64,000 nucleotides of DNA from contig JAFYBQ010000021.1 of the NCBI GenBank assembly GCA_017540085.1, positions 44,829-108,828 of the forward strand, in the 5' to 3' direction. This DNA is from Synergistaceae bacterium. GTDB lineage: Bacteria; Synergistota; Synergistia; Synergistales; Aminobacteriaceae. The notes beneath the pieces are model-generated. The model was not told the DNA's origin. It was given only the letters and a program-made list of their open reading frames with translations, and ran no database searches. The position numbers and the translations under genes were made by a program. This document shows, one piece after another, positions 52,453 through 60,060 of the stretch; position 1 is the stretch's first letter; each line of letters begins with the position of its first letter.

Positions 52453-52941
52453 ATGTCAAGTTCAAATCACACTAACGACAAGAAAGTAGCCGTAAACAGA
52501 AAGGCAAGGCACGATTATTTCATTCTGGACTCCTTTGAGTGCGGAATAGTTCTGACAGGCACCGAAATAAAAAGTGTCAGGGCCGGGAATATCAACCTGA
52601 AAGACTCTTATGCCTCAATCGAAAACGGAGAAATCTGGCTGTACGGTGTGCATATTTCCCCCTATGAGAAGGGAACGTACTACAATCACGAACCCGAACG
52701 CGACAGAAAATTATTGCTTCACAGGCACGAAATTACCCGCCTAAACAGCAAGACACGCGAGAAGGGATTGACTCTTGTTCCTCTCAGCGTATACATAAAG
52801 GACGGGAAACGCGCAAAGGTCGAGTTAGGACTCGCGAAAGGACGAACGACACACGACAAGCGCGACATGATAGCCGACCGGGACGCAAAGAGAGATATAG
52901 CCCGCGCAGTAAGGGGAAAAGGACGAGACTACGACGACTAA
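52453..52941 (+). CDS. smpB: SsrA-binding protein
   Basis: A 162-residue protein that carries tmRNA to stalled ribosomes. Conserved blocks are [50 protein letters not shown], and the basic tail [10 protein letters not shown] that folds in the decoding site. Length and motifs are normal. No Shine-Dalgarno sequence precedes the ATG, and the promoter leaves almost no leader, so translation may be leaderless. The tmRNA gene begins 8 bases after its stop, so partner RNA and protein are adjacent. Confidence 0.95.
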   Translation: MSSSNHTNDKKVAVNRKARHDYFILDSFECGIVLTGTEIKSVRAGNINLKDSYASIENGEIWLYGVHISPYEKGTYYNHEPERDRKLLLHRHEITRLNSKTREKGLTLVPLSVYIKDGKRAKVELGLAKGRTTHDKRDMIADRDAKRDIARAVRGKGRDYDD

Positions 52942-52948
52942 CTTTCAC

Positions 52949-53303
52949 GGGGGCGACAGGTTTCGACAGCGTGAAGGAGGGTCTGAAGGAGCAGGCCGGG
53001 GAAAGTCTGCAATCACCCGTAAAACTCTCGGACAAAAAAATAAAAGTCGAAGATAATTTCGCATTAGCGGCCTAGTTGCCAGCTACGCCGAGGGATGGAC
53101 AATGCTGACGGTTCACCTGAGGTGTCATGAAAGTCAGCTCCCCGCCATGTAGAGAATCCCGGCATGGTGATAGACCCCTAAGGATTCTGGAACGGTTAAA
53201 GTTTGTCCCTGTACTTGACCCGACGACAACGAACAGAGAATAAGCCTGTAGAGCCGTCATGACTGGCCCACGTTGGACGGGAGTTCGATTCTCCCCGCCT
53301 CCA
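52949..53303 (+). ncRNA. ssrA: Transfer-messenger RNA
   Basis: The 5' end GGGGGCGACAGGTTTCGAC and the 3' end GGGAGTTCGATTCTCCCCGC with CTCC are the tRNA-like halves; GGGGGCG (52949-52955) pairs with CGCCTCC (53296-53302). The tag frame ends near 53073 as EDNFALAA and a stop, giving the usual ALAA degron. The upstream part of the tag is Lys-rich (DKKIKV); I could not fix the resume codon. CCA is not encoded after the discriminator A. It rescues stalled ribosomes with SmpB, whose gene is directly upstream. Confidence 0.95.
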
Positions 53304-53343
53304 TCAGAATATAATACGGTGAAGACCGTTAAAAGATAAAAAT

Positions 53344-53365
53344 CCGCTCATAAGGCGGTTTTTTT
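53344..53365 (+). terminator. Intrinsic terminator after ssrA
   Basis: CCGC (53344-53347) pairs with GCGG (53355-53358), followed by seven T. Confidence 0.75.
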
Positions 53366-53429
53366 GTTATTATTACTCCGTTGAATACCGACAAAAACCC
53401 GCTGAAACCGAAATAACACCGTGTAAAGA

Positions 53430-53466
53430 ACCGTAGAAATACAAACCCTAAAAATTTTTCTACGGT
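53430..53466. repeat. Perfect 10-base inverted repeat upstream of an integrase remnant
   Basis: ACCGTAGAAA (53430-53439) is the exact reverse complement of TTTCTACGGT (53457-53466), with a 17-base spacer. It lies between the tmRNA terminator and the integrase-like start at 53492, so it may be an operator or recombinase arm site. Confidence 0.7.
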
Positions 53467-53491
53467 CAATCCTAAAAGTGAGGTGCATACA

Positions 53492-53542
53492 ATGTTAACG
53501 GAGTTGCAAGTCAAGAACACAAAACCGAAAGAGAAACCTTAA
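53492..53542 (+). pseudogene. N-terminal remnant of a tmRNA-type tyrosine integrase
   Basis: A GAGGTG site precedes an ATG whose product is MLTELQVKNTKPKEKP and then stops. This is the standard opening of phage/island integrases with the DUF4102 arm-binding domain, which continue KPYKL. Integrases of this class often insert in the 3' end of ssrA and lie directly downstream of it, exactly where this is. The sequence after codon 16 belongs to TnpB instead, so the gene has been cut. The match is short, so confidence is moderate. Confidence 0.6.
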
Positions 53543-54050
53543 AACAATTCGTAAAAAGTGTCGCAACTTATCCCGCAAAAAAGAAGGCTCACACAACCGC
53601 AACCGAGCAAGAAAAGAATTAGCCCGCGCATATAGAAGGATGAACAATCAACGTAAAGATTTCCATTTCAAGACAGCCAGAATGCTTTGTGAAGAATACG
53701 CAGTGATATGTCTTGAAACGCTGAACATAAAGGGAATGGCACGGCGGTGGGGTAGGAAAGTCCATAGCTTAGGGTTCTATAGCTTTGTAGAAATTTTGAA
53801 GTATGAAGCAATGAAGCTAGGAACGCAAATAATTTTTGTGGATAAGTATTTTCCCTCAAGCCAGCTTTGCAGTGTATGCGGGTATAAAAACAAGGCAGTG
53901 AAGGACTTGAAGATAAGGGAATGGGAATGTCCAAACTGCCATGCTATACACGACAGGGATAAGAACGCGGCAAAAAACATCTTGATGGCTTGGACATCAG
54001 CCAATGGAGGAGAACCCGTAAGACGCTCTTCGGAGTGCAAGGTTTGTTGA
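53538..54050 (+). pseudogene. Truncated IS200/IS605 TnpB (RNA-guided nuclease) remnant
   Basis: The frame reads LSRKKEGSHNRNRARKELAR before the first ATG at 53640, so the remnant begins near 53538. It keeps the late part of TnpB: the RuvC-II Glu in VICLETLNIKGM, a CSVCG/CPNC zinc finger and the RuvC-III Asp in HDRDKNAAKNI. The first half, including the RuvC-I Asp, is absent, so nuclease activity is not expected. Full TnpB is about 370-400 residues; about 170 remain. The element's right end follows at 54056-54091. Confidence 0.85.
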
Positions 54051-54055
54051 TACCA

Positions 54056-54091
54056 GAATCCCCCGCCTTTAGGCGTGGGGAGTATGTCAAG
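54056..54091 (+). mobile_element. Right end of an IS200/IS605-type element
   Basis: CCCCGCC (54061-54067), loop TTTA and GGCGTGGGG (54072-54080) form the typical subterminal hairpin, within AGAATCCCCCGCC and ending AGTATGTCAA. In active elements this region also forms the end of the omega-RNA scaffold, and the guide is the flanking sequence. Here the flank is the symporter fragment starting at 54092. No matching left end is seen. Confidence 0.75.
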
Positions 54092-54313
54092 GCGACTCTT
54101 GCGTCAATCGGCACAGCGGGAATCCCCGGCTCAGGCCTCGTAATGCTGACTATAGTGCTGTCGTCTGTGAATCTTCCGATGGAGGCAATCGGGCTTCTTG
54201 CGGGAATTGACCGTATATTGAACATGGGCAGGGTTATTCCGAACATTGTCGGGGATGCGGCATCGGCTGTAATAGTTTCGAGGACTGAAGGAACATTCCG
54301 CGACAAGAAATAA
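54092..54313 (+). pseudogene. C-terminal fragment of a DAACS symporter
   Basis: From 54092 the frame reads ATLASIGTAGIPGSGLVMLT, then AGIDRILNMGRVIPNIVGDA and ASAVIVSRTEGTFRDKK. These are the HP2 region and TM8 of the glutamate/dicarboxylate symporter family. The N-terminal four-fifths of the gene is missing; its place is taken by the IS end. A longer apparent frame from 53990 joins TnpB-derived sequence to this fragment and is not a real gene. It differs from the C-terminus of the symporter at 25003, so it is from another gene. Confidence 0.85.
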
Positions 54314-54339
54314 ATTTTTCCCGGTGAACTGAAGATTTG

Positions 54340-54374
54340 CCCTCCGTGAAATTAATGCGGAGGGTATTTTTTTT
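54340..54374. terminator. Terminator between the symporter fragment and a convergent gene
   Basis: CCCTCCG (54340-54346) pairs perfectly with CGGAGGG (54358-54364), with eight T at 54367-54374. Confidence 0.85.
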
Positions 54375-54375
54375 G

Positions 54376-55029
54376 TCAGCGCGAGAATATTTTAAGCTCC
54401 CTTGCTTTGTCTATGATGAATGCCTGCGTGTTTTCTGAGACGGGCATATATGACTTGTTGGAGAAAAATTCTATCTGCGTTATTGTTCTGGTCTGGTCGA
54501 AATATATCACGATTGAGTCGGCGTTCTCAGGAGCTGAGTCCCATGTTACAGTGCCGCCCGATGATGTAGCGTCAACATCCCATCCCGCGCCTTCAAATTC
54601 TCCGGCTTCAGCGGCCTCAACGATAGTAGCCCCGATAATTTCCTCAAGTGCTTTCAGCGTGTCGCCGACATGAAGCCCGCCTGTGAAAAATATTCCTGGG
54701 TCGCTTGTGATTAGGTGTTCGACCTCAAATTTCTTGTTTTTCTTTGCGACTCCGCATACTACTGTTTTGTCCTTTGCCCATACGCGGTTCAGGAGATACG
54801 GAGATACTTTGCTTCCCCCGTCTTCGTCATACATCCTTTCAGCCTTCGACAGCTTTACCTGCAGCGCGGGCTTGTTGTTGGCGATAATCTGCGAGCCTAG
54901 AAACGATATACTGTCGGCAAGCTCAATCCCTACATCATTAACTTCCCTGAAACTTGCGGCAAACGCCCCGGATGACACAGCCATAATCAGCACCGTAAAC
55001 GCAAGAATTTTCCATGATACCTGGAACAT
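54376..55029 (-). CDS. Secreted protein of unknown family
   Basis: A 217-residue product with signal peptide KILAFTVLIMAVSSGAFA. The mature part has alternating strands (PALQVKLSKAERMYDEDGG, then DKTVVCGVAKKNKKFEVEHL) and ends in a segment like IVIYFDQTRTITQIEFFS. That layout recalls the C-terminal part of the LprI-like protein at 9167-9916, where FTGGLHVGDTLKAL here resembles FAGGLRIGSSESDLLKFF there, so the two may share a domain. It starts at the very end of a frameshifted gene on the same strand. Function is unknown. Confidence 0.72.
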   Translation of the reverse strand: MFQVSWKILAFTVLIMAVSSGAFAASFREVNDVGIELADSISFLGSQIIANNKPALQVKLSKAERMYDEDGGSKVSPYLLNRVWAKDKTVVCGVAKKNKKFEVEHLITSDPGIFFTGGLHVGDTLKALEEIIGATIVEAAEAGEFEGAGWDVDATSSGGTVTWDSAPENADSIVIYFDQTRTITQIEFFSNKSYMPVSENTQAFIIDKARELKIFSR

Positions 55030-55656
55030 TTAGCGACCTCTCTTCCTTGCGGCTTTCTTTCGCGTGTATTCCTCAAGAGGGTCATTCGTGGTCTGTTCCA
55101 TCTCCTGCGCTTTTCGATTCTGTGATGACACTGACATAGGAGAGTCCTTCGGGATTCCTAGGAAATCGCCTTCAAGCATCGTAGTCTCGGCAACATACAC
55201 GGGATAAATAGTGCGCGGGTCAATTACAGCGTTCGAGCCTCTGAAAAGAAGTGCCAGCGGCATAACTAACGCAGTTACAGCGACAACTCCGGTGCTGCTG
55301 AGCCTTCATTGTCCTGATGTCCCGTAAGCGGAATCACCTGCCCGTTGAACGCCTCAACAGAATCAATTGAGAAACTCAGCGAACCTTTTGCGCCTACAAT
55401 GCCCGCCGAGGTCGCTTTGGTTATTTTTCCGTAAGCAAACGCCCCCCGCTCTATCAATGTGATAGCCGTTTTCATTCTTCACAGCCCGTTCAACAACAAA
55501 GCGGATTGTCTGCCCTATTGATACTTTGTTGGACTTGATTTTTTCCGCAGCTCTGATAAGTACTTCAGTGCCTCTTTTTACGATGAGCGTATCGCACCAA
55601 GCAGTGCCGGAGAAAAGGAGAATCGCAAAAATTGCAATTGCAAACTTCTTCAGCAT
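55030..55656 (-). pseudogene. Secreted beta-rich protein gene with two frameshifts
   Basis: Three frames give one continuous product. The first has a signal peptide (KKFAIAIFAILLFSGTAWC) and RGTEVLIRAAEKIKSNKVSI, leading to VVERAVKNENG. The second continues ITLIERGAFAYGKITKA and SIDSVEAFNGQVIPLTGH. The third continues STGVVAVTALVMPLALLF and NAVIDPRTIYPVYV. The shifts are near 55457 and 55315. The family pattern (a value-rich strand, GQKIPL, then GxxAVIPAGT) is seen in many anaerobe envelope proteins. It may be a true pseudogene; two assembly errors in 630 bases are possible but less likely. Confidence 0.7.
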
Positions 55657-55881
55657 AACGCACTCACTTTCAGTTATTGGGATTGGATTTTGTGTGAATT
55701 GTAGCATAGGCTTGAATGGTGTTCAATTTTCGCTGAAATGTTACCGCACCGCCGGAAATTTGTCGCGGCCACAAAAATTAGAGTCTGATATTTGCTTGCC
55801 TGATACGGGATTTTGTCATATTATTTGCAAGTTAATTATCCAATTTCCTAACAATAATCTTTATATGAGGGGGAAAAATTT

Positions 55882-56757
55882 TTGCATAAGATTCTTGAGA
55901 AACGCCAGCTCTCTTATGACAAGGAAAGAGATCAGAGCGTTTATTATTTCAAGGTTGAAGCACCCGAAATCGCCCGCAACAGAAAAGCCGGGCAGTTCAT
56001 AATCTTCCAGCTTGATGAGGATTACGGCGAAAGAATCCCGCTGACCATCGCGGACGCAAACGCCGAGGAAGGCTGGATCGCAATCGTATTCCAGACAGTC
56101 GGAGCAACGACTCGCAGATTCTCAGAGACATTCAACGTTGGCGACAATGTACCCGTTCTTGTCGGGCCTCTCGGAAAGCCCACGCACATCGAGAAAAAAG
56201 ACGGTATAGTCCTCTGCGTAGGCGGCGGAATCGGTATCGCTCCTCTTCACCCGATTGTCGAGGCCAATCACAGAATCGGCAACAAGGTTGTAACAATCAT
56301 CGGCGCAAGGACAAAGGATTTACTTTTCTTTGAGGACGAAATGAGGAAGGCCAGCGATGAATTAATCGTAGTAACTGATGACGGCTCATATGGACGCAAA
56401 GCAGTCGTAACAGCACCGCTCACGGAAATTTGCGAGAAGGAGAAAGTCAGCGAAATAGTTTCAATCGGCCCGGCCATAATGATGAAGTTCTGCGTTGCCG
56501 CCGCCCGTCCGTTTAACGTACCTATAACAACATCACTCAACACAATAATGATTGACGGCACCGGGATGTGCGGATGCTGCCGCGTCAGTGTCGGCGGTAA
56601 AACAAAGTTTGTCTGCGTTGACGGCCCCGAATTTAACGGCTATGAAGTCGACTTTGACAACATGATGCAGAGAATGACAGCCTTCAAGGACAAAGAGAAG
56701 GAAGCAGATCACAAATGCAGAATCGGCCTTGATGCCGGGAAAAAGGCGGGTGCTTAG
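55882..56757 (+). CDS. nfnA: NADH-dependent ferredoxin:NADP+ oxidoreductase, subunit A
   Basis: A 291-residue FAD/NAD-binding protein. The N-terminal barrel has RIPLTIAD, the NAD domain has CVGGGIGIAPLHPI, and the C-terminal Cys cluster GTGMCGCCRVSVGGKTKFVC holds a 2Fe-2S centre. With NfnB it couples NADH and reduced ferredoxin to NADP+ reduction by electron bifurcation, supplying NADPH in fermenting anaerobes. The start is TTG at 55882 behind GAGGGGG. The partner gene begins 3 bases after its stop. Confidence 0.9.
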   Translation: MHKILEKRQLSYDKERDQSVYYFKVEAPEIARNRKAGQFIIFQLDEDYGERIPLTIADANAEEGWIAIVFQTVGATTRRFSETFNVGDNVPVLVGPLGKPTHIEKKDGIVLCVGGGIGIAPLHPIVEANHRIGNKVVTIIGARTKDLLFFEDEMRKASDELIVVTDDGSYGRKAVVTAPLTEICEKEKVSEIVSIGPAIMMKFCVAAARPFNVPITTSLNTIMIDGTGMCGCCRVSVGGKTKFVCVDGPEFNGYEVDFDNMMQRMTAFKDKEKEADHKCRIGLDAGKKAGA

Positions 56758-56760
56758 ACG

Positions 56761-58251
56761 ATGAGCGAACACAAGACAACAGAAATGTTACAGGAAGAAG
56801 CCGCGAAAATCTGGGCGGGTCTTGAGGGAAAAACATTAACGAACAAGGACAGATTCGCGATCCCTCAGCAGGAAATGCCCTCGCAGGAGCCGGAAGTACG
56901 CGCTCACAACATGTCGGAAGTCGCGTTAGGCTACACAGAGACGCAGGCAAGAGTCGAGGCGGAAAGGTGCATACAGTGCCCTACAGCCCCGTGCAAGAAA
57001 GGCTGCCCCGTAGGAGTTCCGATTCCTGAGTTCATCAAGCACATTCAGCAGGGAGACTTCAAGGGAGCAATCGACACAATCAAGACAACAAACCTTCTTC
57101 CGGCCATCTGCGGAAGAGTCTGCCCTCAGGAGAAACAGTGCCAGAGCCACTGCACAATCGGCAAAATGCTGAAGTCCCCGGAGAAAGCCGTAGCTATCGG
57201 CCGTCTTGAACGCTACGTAGCAGACTGGGAGAGAGCCAACGACAAAATTACCGTCCCGACTCCGAAACCTGAGACCGGGAAGAAAGTCGCCGTTATCGGC
57301 TCAGGCCCTGCAGGACTCACTGTTGCGGCTGACATTCGCAGGGAAGGCCACAGCGTTACGGTTTTCGAGGCGTTCCAGAAGACCGGCGGAGTCATGGTAT
57401 ACGGCATTCCTGAGTTCAGGCTTCCGAAAGCACTTGTCGCGAAAGAAGTCGAGAACCTCAAGAGAATGGGCGTTGAGTTCAAGACAAGTTTCCTTGTTGG
57501 ACGGACTGCGACACTTGACCAGCTTTTGACGGAGCAGGGATTTGACGCGGCATTTATCGGTACAGGCGCGGGGCTTCCCAAGTTCATGCACATCGAGGGC
57601 GAGAACCTCATCGGAGTCTTCAGCGCGAATGAATATCTCACACGCTCCAACCTCATGAAGGCATATGACCGCGAACACGCAGACACGCCCATGTATGACG
57701 CTAAGAAAGTCGCTGTATTCGGCGGCGGCAACGTCGCGATGGACGGCGCGAGGACGGCATTACGTCTCGGAGCTGAGAAGGTCTACTGCGTCTACAGAAG
57801 GACACGCGCAGAAATGCCCGCAAGGATCGAGGAAGTAGCGCACGCATTTGAAGAGGGCGTAGATTTCCACTTCCTAGAGAACCCGACAAAGTTTATCGGC
57901 GATGACAAGGGAAGGCTTGTAGGCGTTGAGTTGCTTACGTATGAGCTTGGCGAGCCTGACGAGTCCGGCAGAAGAAAGCCCGTACCAGTCCCCGGAACTG
58001 AACACGTGCTTGACATTGATGCGGCCGTTATCGCGCTGGGCAATGACTCGAACCCGTTAATGGCTCAGACGACAGAAGGACTCAACACAACTAAATGGGG
58101 CAACATCATCGTTGACGAGAACCAGAAAACGAGCATCCCGCGTGTTTGGGCGGGCGGTGATATAGTACTCGGAGCCGCTACGGTAATTCTTGCGATGGGC
58201 GAGGGAAGAAGAGCCGCCGCAAGCATGAACGAATACTTAGCCGGAAAGTAA
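56761..58251 (+). CDS. nfnB: NADH-dependent ferredoxin:NADP+ oxidoreductase, subunit B
   Basis: A 496-residue protein like the small subunit of glutamate synthase. Cys clusters ERCIQCPTAPCKKGCPVGVP and CGRVCPQEKQCQSHC bind 4Fe-4S centres. The FAD loop is VAVIGSGPAGLTVAADIRRE, the NADPH loop is VAVFGGGNVAMDGART, and the C-terminus has VWAGGDIVLGAATVI. Because nfnA is directly upstream, it is assigned as the bifurcating NfnB rather than GltD. A terminator-like hairpin at 58278-58315 follows. Confidence 0.92.
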   Translation: MSEHKTTEMLQEEAAKIWAGLEGKTLTNKDRFAIPQQEMPSQEPEVRAHNMSEVALGYTETQARVEAERCIQCPTAPCKKGCPVGVPIPEFIKHIQQGDFKGAIDTIKTTNLLPAICGRVCPQEKQCQSHCTIGKMLKSPEKAVAIGRLERYVADWERANDKITVPTPKPETGKKVAVIGSGPAGLTVAADIRREGHSVTVFEAFQKTGGVMVYGIPEFRLPKALVAKEVENLKRMGVEFKTSFLVGRTATLDQLLTEQGFDAAFIGTGAGLPKFMHIEGENLIGVFSANEYLTRSNLMKAYDREHADTPMYDAKKVAVFGGGNVAMDGARTALRLGAEKVYCVYRRTRAEMPARIEEVAHAFEEGVDFHFLENPTKFIGDDKGRLVGVELLTYELGEPDESGRRKPVPVPGTEHVLDIDAAVIALGNDSNPLMAQTTEGLNTTKWGNIIVDENQKTSIPRVWAGGDIVLGAATVILAMGEGRRAAASMNEYLAGK

Positions 58252-58277
58252 CAAGAAACATAACAGCGTGAAATTTT

Positions 58278-58339
58278 GCGGAGGAGTGATTGAGAAAATT
58301 GCTTCTCCGTTTTTTGTTACAGAAGGAGAAAAAATCATG
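58278..58339 (+). repeat. Duplicated leader unit, copy 1, with terminator hairpin
   Basis: CGGAGGAG (58279-58286) pairs with CTTCTCCG (58302-58309), followed by six T, so the unit ends nfnB transcription. The next bases, ACAGAAGGAGAAAAAATCATGA, carry the ribosome-binding site and start of the MBL-fold gene. The whole block recurs at 59200-59260 with a few changes. Confidence 0.8.
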
Positions 58340-59191
58340 AGAGTCACAAAAATTTTGGCGGCATTGTTTTTGTCATTGTTCATTGCGGGGATTTCTTTTG
58401 CTGACGGTATAAGCTACACGCACGTACGCAACGCAACAGCACGAATCGAATACGCCGGGAGTGTCTTTCTTGTTGATCCGTTTCTTGCGGACAAAGGAGC
58501 GTATCCGGGTTTCGAGGGGACTCCAAATTCCGACAAGCGCATACCGTTAATCGACATGGCCGAGCCTGCCTCAGAGGTCGTAAAGGGGATTGACGCGGTA
58601 ATTCTCACTCATACACATTTAGACCACTGGGACGAATCCGCGCAAAAGATTCTCCCGAAAGATATTCCGTTTTTCGTACAGAATGCCGGGGACGCAAGGA
58701 TAATCCGCGAGCAGGGATTCACAAATGTCATGGTCGTCGGGAAAAATACACCCTTCAGGAACGTGCGAATATCTCGCACATTAGGCCAGCACGGGCCGGA
58801 CGAGCTTTATTCTGTTCCTGCGATGGCTGAATTTGCCGGGGACGCTATGGGATTCGTGTTTCAGTCTGACGGGGCGAAAACTCTTTACGTTGTCGGCGAT
58901 ACTACATGGCATCCGTTTGTTGAAGTCGCGCTTGATACCTACAAGCCCGAAATTATAGTGATGAATACGGGCTATGCTATGGTAAACGGCATTGAAGGGA
59001 GTCTCATCATGGGCAAAGATGACATTCTCCGCATGTATAAGACAATGCCGGAAGCAAAAATTATCGCCGTTCACATGGACGCTGTGAATCACACGATGAC
59101 AAGCAGCGGGGAAGTAAGAGAGTTCACGAAAGCTCACAGCCTCGGAGACCGTGTATATGTTCCGCGTGAAGGTGAGACGCTGAAATTCTGA
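58337..59191 (+). CDS. Secreted metallo-beta-lactamase-fold hydrolase (UlaG-like)
   Basis: The ATG at 58337 follows GAAGGAG and opens a signal peptide ending SFA near residue 22. The metal motif THTHLDHWD and the later VVGDTTWHP and AVHMDAVNH supply His/Asp ligands of the MBL fold. The best match is the UlaG/L-ascorbate-6-phosphate lactonase-like group, here exported. The substrate is unknown. An upstream in-frame ATG at 58268 is rejected because it overlaps the duplicated leader. At 284 residues it is of usual length. Confidence 0.83.
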   Translation: MRVTKILAALFLSLFIAGISFADGISYTHVRNATARIEYAGSVFLVDPFLADKGAYPGFEGTPNSDKRIPLIDMAEPASEVVKGIDAVILTHTHLDHWDESAQKILPKDIPFFVQNAGDARIIREQGFTNVMVVGKNTPFRNVRISRTLGQHGPDELYSVPAMAEFAGDAMGFVFQSDGAKTLYVVGDTTWHPFVEVALDTYKPEIIVMNTGYAMVNGIEGSLIMGKDDILRMYKTMPEAKIIAVHMDAVNHTMTSSGEVREFTKAHSLGDRVYVPREGETLKF

Positions 59192-59199
59192 GGAAATCT

Positions 59200-59260
59200 G
59201 CGGAGGAGTGATTGAGATATTGCTTCTCCGCTTTCGTTACAGAAGGGAGGAAAAATCATG
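59200..59260 (+). repeat. Duplicated leader unit, copy 2
   Basis: It matches 58278-58339 closely: GCGGAGGAGTGATTGAG, then TTGCTTCTCCG and the ACAGAAGG-GGAAAAATCATGA start region. The T-run is broken (CTTTCG), so it is probably a weaker terminator. It carries the ribosome-binding site of the gene at 59258. Confidence 0.8.
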
Positions 59261-59656
59261 AAATATCCCAAAAGTGTAATTGAAATGCAAAATGAACTCG
59301 GAGAGCCTTACGAGATTAAGAATATCGACGGTGAGCCGTGCTTGTACCGCAATTTCAAGAATGGATTTGACCTAGAAATTAGCGGAGTATACAGCAGAAG
59401 GCGCAAGGAGAACCGCAGAATTTTTATTTGTCTGTGGTGGATTGGTATCAGGCAGAACAAAACAAACAGCGGCGCACAAATCATAATGCATGTCTCACAG
59501 ATTCCGTGTAACGCAAAGGCCATTCATACCGTAACGGAAATGCTTTATGAGTACTCAAATAAACTTCTCACGGAAGGACGCTGCATAGATGACAGTATAA
59601 AGATTAGTCCTGGCCGTATCGACTACGAGGAATTAATTTCGCAGGGAAAATTTTAG
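59258..59656 (+). CDS. Small protein of unknown family
   Basis: A 132-residue product behind GGGAGG. There is no signal peptide. It begins YPKSVIEMQNELGEPYEI, has a basic central stretch RRRKENRR beside hydrophobic IFICLWWIGI, and ends in an acidic tail. The block NAKAIHTVTEMLYEYSNKL could be an amphipathic helix. I do not recognise the family. It starts inside the second copy of a duplicated leader, so its 5' region was probably copied from the MBL-fold gene. It runs into the next small gene after 11 bases. Confidence 0.6.
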   Translation: MKYPKSVIEMQNELGEPYEIKNIDGEPCLYRNFKNGFDLEISGVYSRRRKENRRIFICLWWIGIRQNKTNSGAQIIMHVSQIPCNAKAIHTVTEMLYEYSNKLLTEGRCIDDSIKISPGRIDYEELISQGKF

Positions 59657-59667
59657 GAGGAAACAAA

Positions 59668-60060
59668 ATGCCATCAGGAAATATAGCAGTCATTGAGTCC
59701 GCAAAACTCTCAGGCGAATACGACAAGCGTTATGTTGTTGTCGACAAAGACTCCGGCGAAATTTTAGACGATGCGCAAGGTTACGGCTACAAGAGCATTC
59801 AGAAAGCATACGCGGCTTATTCCTACAAGACACGCGACAGGAGCAAAGACGCAGAGAAACGCGCAAAGAAGAAGCACATTCTCACATGGCTGAAGGAACA
59901 TAAAGAATTTGCCGGGCTGATGGAGGCAGTAGCTTTTGACTCCGTGAAATGTGGCGAGCCATTCAACGCGGCGACGGTCAAGCAATTGCTGAAGGAAAAT
60001 AATCTTGACCCTGATTTTACCGCCGGGGAGTTATTGCGGACGTGGAAGGCGCAGAACTGA
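59668..60060 (+). CDS. Small soluble protein of unknown family
   Basis: A 130-residue product with an AGGAGG site. It has a short beta start (KRYVVVDKDSGEILDD), then a basic helical part (KTRDRSKDAEKRAKKKHIL) and the C-terminal NNLDPDFTAGELLRTWKAQN. The YVVVDKDSGEIL pattern resembles a small DNA- or RNA-linked fold seen in phage-related proteins, but that is a guess. Its stop overlaps the next start as TGATG, so the two are coupled. Confidence 0.62.
   Translation: MPSGNIAVIESAKLSGEYDKRYVVVDKDSGEILDDAQGYGYKSIQKAYAAYSYKTRDRSKDAEKRAKKKHILTWLKEHKEFAGLMEAVAFDSVKCGEPFNAATVKQLLKENNLDPDFTAGELLRTWKAQN

Noticed and set aside
52784..53035. Minus-strand ORF over smpB and ssrA
   Set aside because: It is the complement of a conserved gene and tmRNA, with no start site or protein features.
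53990..54313. 107-residue ORF as one gene
   Set aside because: Its first third is TnpB and IS-end sequence in another frame; only the part from 54092 is a recognisable protein fragment.
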